Assembly (NCBI GenBank): GCA_020628635.1
Contig: JAHDEU010000096.1
Location: 1 to 7,546 of the forward strand
Length of the DNA stretch: 7,546 nt
Reading direction: 5' to 3'
Source: Hellea sp.
GTDB lineage: Bacteria > Pseudomonadota > Alphaproteobacteria > Caulobacterales > Maricaulaceae
Of this stretch, positions 4,834-7,546 are shown piece by piece. The translations under genes and the position numbers were made by a program. Each line of letters starts with the position of its first letter. Within the stretch, counting starts at the first letter, position 1. The notes below the pieces were generated by a model that saw only the letters and a list, made by a program, of their open reading frames with translations, did not search any database and was not told the DNA's origin.

Positions 4834-5636
4834 TACTTCAGCGTCAGCCCCAGCGCGTAGAGCTCCCGCTTGCTCCAGCCGGAGACTTCCGCGACCTCCG
4901 CGCAGGCGGCCTTGAGCTTCTGGGTCTGCAGCGCCTCGCGCAGCGCATCGCGCACCACGTCGCCCGCCCAGCGCTCGGCCTCCGGCGGGGCGATGACGAG
5001 CACGATCTCCCCGCGCGGCGGGTCGCTCGCAATGCCGTCGGCAAGCTCTGTCAGCGTGCCGCGCCGGGCCTCCTCGAAGGTCTTGGTCAGCTCCCGCGTC
5101 AGCACGGCGTCGCGCTCTCCGAGGCCGGCCGCGAGATCGCGCAAGGCGGCTTCCACGCGCGGCCCCGTCTCGAACAGGATCAGCGTGGCCTGCACGGCCC
5201 GGAGCCCCGCAACCGCGGTGCTCCTGGCCGCCGTCCTGGGCGGCAGGAAGCCCGCAAAGTGAAAGCGGTCGGACGGCAGGCCCGACTTCACCAGCGCTGC
5301 CATGACGGAGCTTGCCCCCGGCACGGGATGGACCGGCACGCCCGCATCAATGGCGGCCCTGACGAGCCTGTAGCCGGGGTCGGACACCAGCGGCGTTCCG
5401 GCATCCGAGACCAGCGCCACGACCTCGCCCCGCTTGGCCATCTGGCGGATGATGCCCGGCGCGCGCTTGGCCGCATTGTGGTCATGATAGGCGGTCAGGG
5501 TCGCCGATATGCCATGCGCCGCCAGCAGCTTTCCCGTCACCCGCGTGTCCTCCGCCAGCACGCGATCAGACGCCTGCAGCACGTCGAGCGCGCGCAGTGT
5601 GATGTCGCGCAGATTGCCGATGGGCGTGGCGACCAC
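4833..5636 (-). CDS. rsmI: 16S rRNA (cytidine1402-2'-O)-methyltransferase RsmI
   Basis: RsmI methylates the 2'-OH of C1402 in 16S rRNA at the ribosomal decoding centre, using S-adenosylmethionine. It belongs to the tetrapyrrole-methylase (class III) fold. Motifs: VATPIGNLRDITLRAL at the N-terminus, AEDTRVTGKLL, ALVSDAGTPLVSDPGYRLV, VPGASSVMAAL, GLPSDRFHFAGFLPPR, ETGPRVEAAL and LTRELTKTFEE. The 267 residues given by GTG at 5636 are slightly short. The family usually opens with GLYVVATPIGN, and in-frame codons for exactly GLYV lie just upstream, yet no ATG, GTG or TTG exists in frame between 5636 and the preceding in-frame stop near 5806. The true start is therefore either this GTG or a non-standard codon such as CTG at 5642 or an upstream ATT. 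First gene of the rsmI-yraN-BON cluster; divergent from the LpoA-like gene. Confidence 0.93.
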   Translation of the reverse strand: MVATPIGNLRDITLRALDVLQASDRVLAEDTRVTGKLLAAHGISATLTAYHDHNAAKRAPGIIRQMAKRGEVVALVSDAGTPLVSDPGYRLVRAAIDAGVPVHPVPGASSVMAALVKSGLPSDRFHFAGFLPPRTAARSTAVAGLRAVQATLILFETGPRVEAALRDLAAGLGERDAVLTRELTKTFEEARRGTLTELADGIASDPPRGEIVLVIAPPEAERWAGDVVRDALREALQTQKLKAACAEVAEVSGWSKRELYALGLTLK

Positions 5637-5700
5637 ATACAGCCCCGGTTCAACCGGCTTGGGTGAAGAGACCGAAGCGGGCGGCAGTTGCGCCGTTGGC

Positions 5701-5739
5701 GGCTCGCTTGTAGGGCGGTCGGGAATGTTTGGCTCGCTT
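5701..5739. promoter_or_regulatory. Direct repeat GGCTCGCTT x2 in the rsmI/lpoA-like divergent spacer
   Basis: GGCTCGCTT occurs at 5701-5709 and again at 5731-5739, exactly 30 bases apart, about three helical turns. It lies between the divergent rsmI and LpoA-like genes, 30-68 bases before the LpoA-like start. The spacing would put two bound proteins on the same face of the helix, so a regulator site is possible. No confident -35/-10 pair was found on either strand. If rsmI translation starts upstream of its GTG, the repeat could overlap its 5' coding end. Confidence 0.25.
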
Positions 5740-5768
5740 TTGTGGTGAGTGAGGATCGGGTGAAGTCT

Positions 5769-7187
5769 ATGCGTGAGCGCGCCGGAAATACAAGCCGTCT
5801 GGGCAAGCTATGGCTGGCAGCGGCCGCGTCCGTCCTGCTTTGCGCCTGCACCACTGTCCCCGTCGATCCGCCCCAGCGCGGCCCCGTGCAGACGCGCCCG
5901 ACCGGGCCCGTGGTGCAGCCGCCCGGCCCGGCCAAGACCCCGACGGAAACCGACACGCCGACCGAGCCGGACGATGACGATGAGACGCGCGACCGCGACG
6001 TGGATGAGCCCGCGCCCATCGACGGCACATTCGGCGGCGACGTCCCGGACGCCGCCCAGCCCTATTTCAACAACCGCCAGGGCCTCTCCCTGCCGCATAT
6101 GGCGGGCCGCGATACCAAGCGCCTCGCCCTGCTGCTGCCGTTTTCCAGCTCCAGCGCCGGCTTGCGGGAGCAGGCCAATTCCATGTTCCGCGCCGCCGAG
6201 CTCGCCGTGTTCGAACGCGACCAGGCGGACACCGTGCTGATCGCGCTCGACACCAAGGGCACGGATGCGGGCGCGCGCTCCGCCACCCGCGCCGCGCTGT
6301 CCCAGGGTGCGGACGTCATCCTCGGCCCGATCATTGCGGGCAATGTCAAGGCGGCGTCGCGCGAGGCCCGGCGTTCCGGCACGCCCGTCATCGCCTTTTC
6401 CAATGACATGAATGTCGCAGACCGCGGCACCTATCTGCTGTCCTTCCCACCCGAAGCCGAAGTGGAGCGCGTGGTGAGCCTCGCCGCGTCGGAAGGCGCG
6501 ACCCGCTTCGCCTATCTCGGCCCCGACGGTGCCTATGGCCGCCGCGTGCGCGCCGCCTATGAACGCGCGGTGGCCGCCGTGGGCGGGCAGATCACGGCGT
6601 CCGAGACCTATTCCGGCGACGACATCTCCGTCATGCAGGACCCCGCCCGCCGCCTTGCCCAGGCCTACCGCGATGCGGAAATCCGGGCACGCGCCAATGG
6701 CGGGCTGACCCCTCGCGCATTCGAGGCCATCCTGATGCCCGAAGGCGGCACGGCGCTGCGCTCGCTCGCCCCGCTGCTGCCGTTCAACGGCGTCGATCCG
6801 CGCGACGTGCAGTTCATGGGAACATCCCGCTGGGACGACCCGGATGCCGCGCGAGAACCCGCGCTGGATGGCGGCATTTTCGCGTCCGCCGACAAGGACG
6901 CCCGCGCCGCCTTCCTGTCGAACTATGAGCGCGCCTATGGCGAGGAGCCGAGCTCGCTCGCCAGCCTCGCCCATGACGCCGTCCGCCTCGGCACTTTCAT
7001 CGCCGACGGCGACCCGGAAGGCCGCGAAGCCCGCGCGACCGGACTGGAGGGTTTCTACGGCACGGACGGTTTCGTGCGGTTCTCCCGCAGCGGCGAGCCG
7101 GAACGGGGTCTGGCTGTCTACCGCATCATGGGCGGGAGTTTCCGCGTGCTCGACCCCGCCCCGACCGGGGCTGCGCCGGAAGGGTAG
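5769..7187 (+). CDS. LpoA-like penicillin-binding protein activator lipoprotein (periplasmic-binding fold)
   Basis: Predicted 472-residue lipoprotein. Residues 1-27 form a signal peptide ending in lipobox LCAC (Cys27). Residues about 28-110 are a Pro-rich then acidic linker (PTGPVVQPPGP, then TEPDDDDETRDRDVDE). Residues about 117-460 form a type I periplasmic-binding-protein fold: KRLALLLPFSSSSAGLREQ, ADVILGPIIAGNVKAASREA, TPVIAFSNDMNVADRGTYLL, FAYLGPDGAYGRRV, AILMPEGG, GGIFASAD and EGFYGTDGFVRFSRSGEPER. This is the C-terminal LpoA domain; the N-terminal TPR domain of E. coli LpoA is absent. LpoA activates PBP1A from the outer membrane; here that role is inferred from fold, lipidation and location next to rsmI. 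ATG at 5769 lacks a well-spaced RBS; GTG at 5760, four bases after GAGGA, is an alternative that adds three residues. Confidence 0.9.
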   Translation: MRERAGNTSRLGKLWLAAAASVLLCACTTVPVDPPQRGPVQTRPTGPVVQPPGPAKTPTETDTPTEPDDDDETRDRDVDEPAPIDGTFGGDVPDAAQPYFNNRQGLSLPHMAGRDTKRLALLLPFSSSSAGLREQANSMFRAAELAVFERDQADTVLIALDTKGTDAGARSATRAALSQGADVILGPIIAGNVKAASREARRSGTPVIAFSNDMNVADRGTYLLSFPPEAEVERVVSLAASEGATRFAYLGPDGAYGRRVRAAYERAVAAVGGQITASETYSGDDISVMQDPARRLAQAYRDAEIRARANGGLTPRAFEAILMPEGGTALRSLAPLLPFNGVDPRDVQFMGTSRWDDPDAAREPALDGGIFASADKDARAAFLSNYERAYGEEPSSLASLAHDAVRLGTFIADGDPEGREARATGLEGFYGTDGFVRFSRSGEPERGLAVYRIMGGSFRVLDPAPTGAAPEG

Positions 7188-7219
7188 CGGCGTCGCGAGG
7201 GTTTCTCCCTCTCCCACTT

Positions 7220-7241
7220 CCCCTCGTCCCGGGATGAGGGG
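7220..7241. terminator. Near-perfect palindrome after the LpoA-like gene, possible terminator
   Basis: CCCCTCGTCCC (7220-7230) is followed at once by GGGATGAGGGG (7231-7241); 10 of 11 pairs are Watson-Crick and one is a G-T wobble. It lies 33 bases after the LpoA-like stop. There is no T run after it, so it is not a classical intrinsic terminator, but it could stop or stabilise transcript ends. Its centre CGTCCCGGGATGA resembles the fused ends of the gtcatcccgg-type repeat at 3316-3439. Confidence 0.35.
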
Positions 7242-7325
7242 TTGCGTCAGACTGGTATAGGTTTGCTGAGAGCTTGGCGCGACAACCGAACACTCTCGTC
7301 GATCGTGGCTATCGACCGTTCCGGG

Positions 7326-7434
7326 CCATGGACAGACCGATCAAGTCGGCCTGAGGCGAACCATTTTTCTTTGCGAGAGTCTCTCCAACTTCGAACCAAT
7401 CCGCCTCTCGCCGGCTTGACCGGCGAGCCCATGG
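7326..7434. repeat. Paired CTTGA-loop hairpins with external CCATGG (REP-like pair, site B)
   Basis: Left unit: CCATGG (7326-7331), A, stem CAGACCGA/TCGGCCTG (7333-7340 with 7346-7353), loop TCAAG. Right unit: stem CTCGCCGG/CCGGCGAG (7407-7414 with 7420-7427), loop CTTGA, C, then CCATGG (7429-7434). These are the same two subtypes as at 3118-3260, differing by one base in one stem. Here the hairpins face inward and the CCATGG motifs lie outside, opposite to site A. The intervening 53 bases are not similar by eye to the 87 bases between the units at site A. Confidence 0.8.
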
Positions 7435-7480
7435 TCCGATCCTACCCTGGTGGAGATGGCAGCGCCCCGCGCGCCCTTCT

Positions 7481-7546
7481 TCACCCCGCTTCGGACACGT
7501 CGTACAGATCGGCCATCACGCTTTCCGTCGTCGGCCATCGCCCGGC
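7481..7546 (-). CDS. C-terminal fragment of an off-window gene, possibly hemW
   Basis: A minus-strand frame enters from the right edge and ends at TGA (7481-7483). It encodes 21 residues: AGRWPTTESVMADLYDVSEA and a final G. The AGR...(S)VMADL pattern resembles the C-terminal end of the radical-SAM protein HemW (…TPxGRLxxDxVxADL), whose gene is often close to the LpoA-like gene in alphaproteobacteria. The fragment is too short for a firm assignment, and the reading frame itself rests only on codon plausibility and a sensible converging layout with the LpoA-like gene. Confidence 0.35.
   Translation of the reverse strand, partial: AGRWPTTESVMADLYDVSEAG

Noticed and set aside
5808..7217. Long minus-strand open frame (469 codons) opposite the LpoA-like gene
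   Set aside because: It is antisense to a well-supported lipoprotein; its translation is low-complexity Ala/Gly/Arg/His-rich, as expected from the complement of GC-rich codons, and shows no domain.
7333..7368. Hairpin plus TTTTT read as an intrinsic terminator
   Set aside because: The T run (7364-7368) starts ten bases after the stem ends, too far for a classical terminator.
7247..7538. Small minus-strand open frames at the right edge
   Set aside because: They cover the CTTGA/CCATGG repeats and overlap the likely end of the off-window gene; no independent support.

Overview
The window looks like chromosomal DNA of a GC-rich alphaproteobacterium, most likely a Maricaulis/Oceanicaulis/Hyphomonas-type marine group. 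This is inferred from codon usage, from a typical alphaproteobacterial intergenic repeat (gtcatcccgg...ccgggatgac), and from gene order: gshB, a two-BON-domain lipoprotein, yraN and rsmI on the minus strand, with a divergent LpoA-like lipoprotein. No phage, IS, CRISPR, tRNA or rRNA was seen.

Layout. The left edge carries the first 35 codons of gshB (minus strand, running off the window). Divergent from it is a fasciclin-domain lipoprotein (275-943), closed by a strong intrinsic terminator (1005-1033). Seventeen bases after that terminator starts a tight four-gene plus-strand cluster (1051-3031): a soluble YbjQ/UPF0145 protein, a second YbjQ protein with an added N-terminal membrane anchor (TTG start overlapping the preceding stop), a monoacylglycerol-lipase-type alpha/beta hydrolase, and a YffB/Spx-type ArsC-like protein. 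A 522-base convergent spacer (3032-3553) contains two kinds of palindromic repeat. Then, on the minus strand, come the BON lipoprotein (3554-4420), yraN (4462-4833) and rsmI (4833-5636), which form a probable operon read from right to left. From the same divergent spacer the LpoA-like lipoprotein (5769-7187) runs to the right. The right edge holds a second convergent spacer with the same hairpin repeat family, then a short C-terminal fragment of a minus-strand gene, tentatively hemW.

How it fits together. Three lipoproteins (fasciclin, BON, LpoA-like) point to cell-envelope functions. In E. coli, lpoA, yraN and dolP are likewise clustered and divergent from rsmI. The ybjQ-ybjQ-hydrolase-yffB cluster is the least understood part. 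The arrangement suggests a membrane-anchored YbjQ assembly linked to lipid ester hydrolysis, but that is inference only.

The most unusual signal outside genes is a family of four hairpin units at two sites. Each has an 8-bp stem, a constant CTTGA loop and an adjacent CCATGG. Two stem subtypes differ by paired changes, and the units are arranged oppositely at the two sites. Nothing here can be called a clearly new biological system; the repeat family and the paired YbjQ operon are the best candidates for a closer look.
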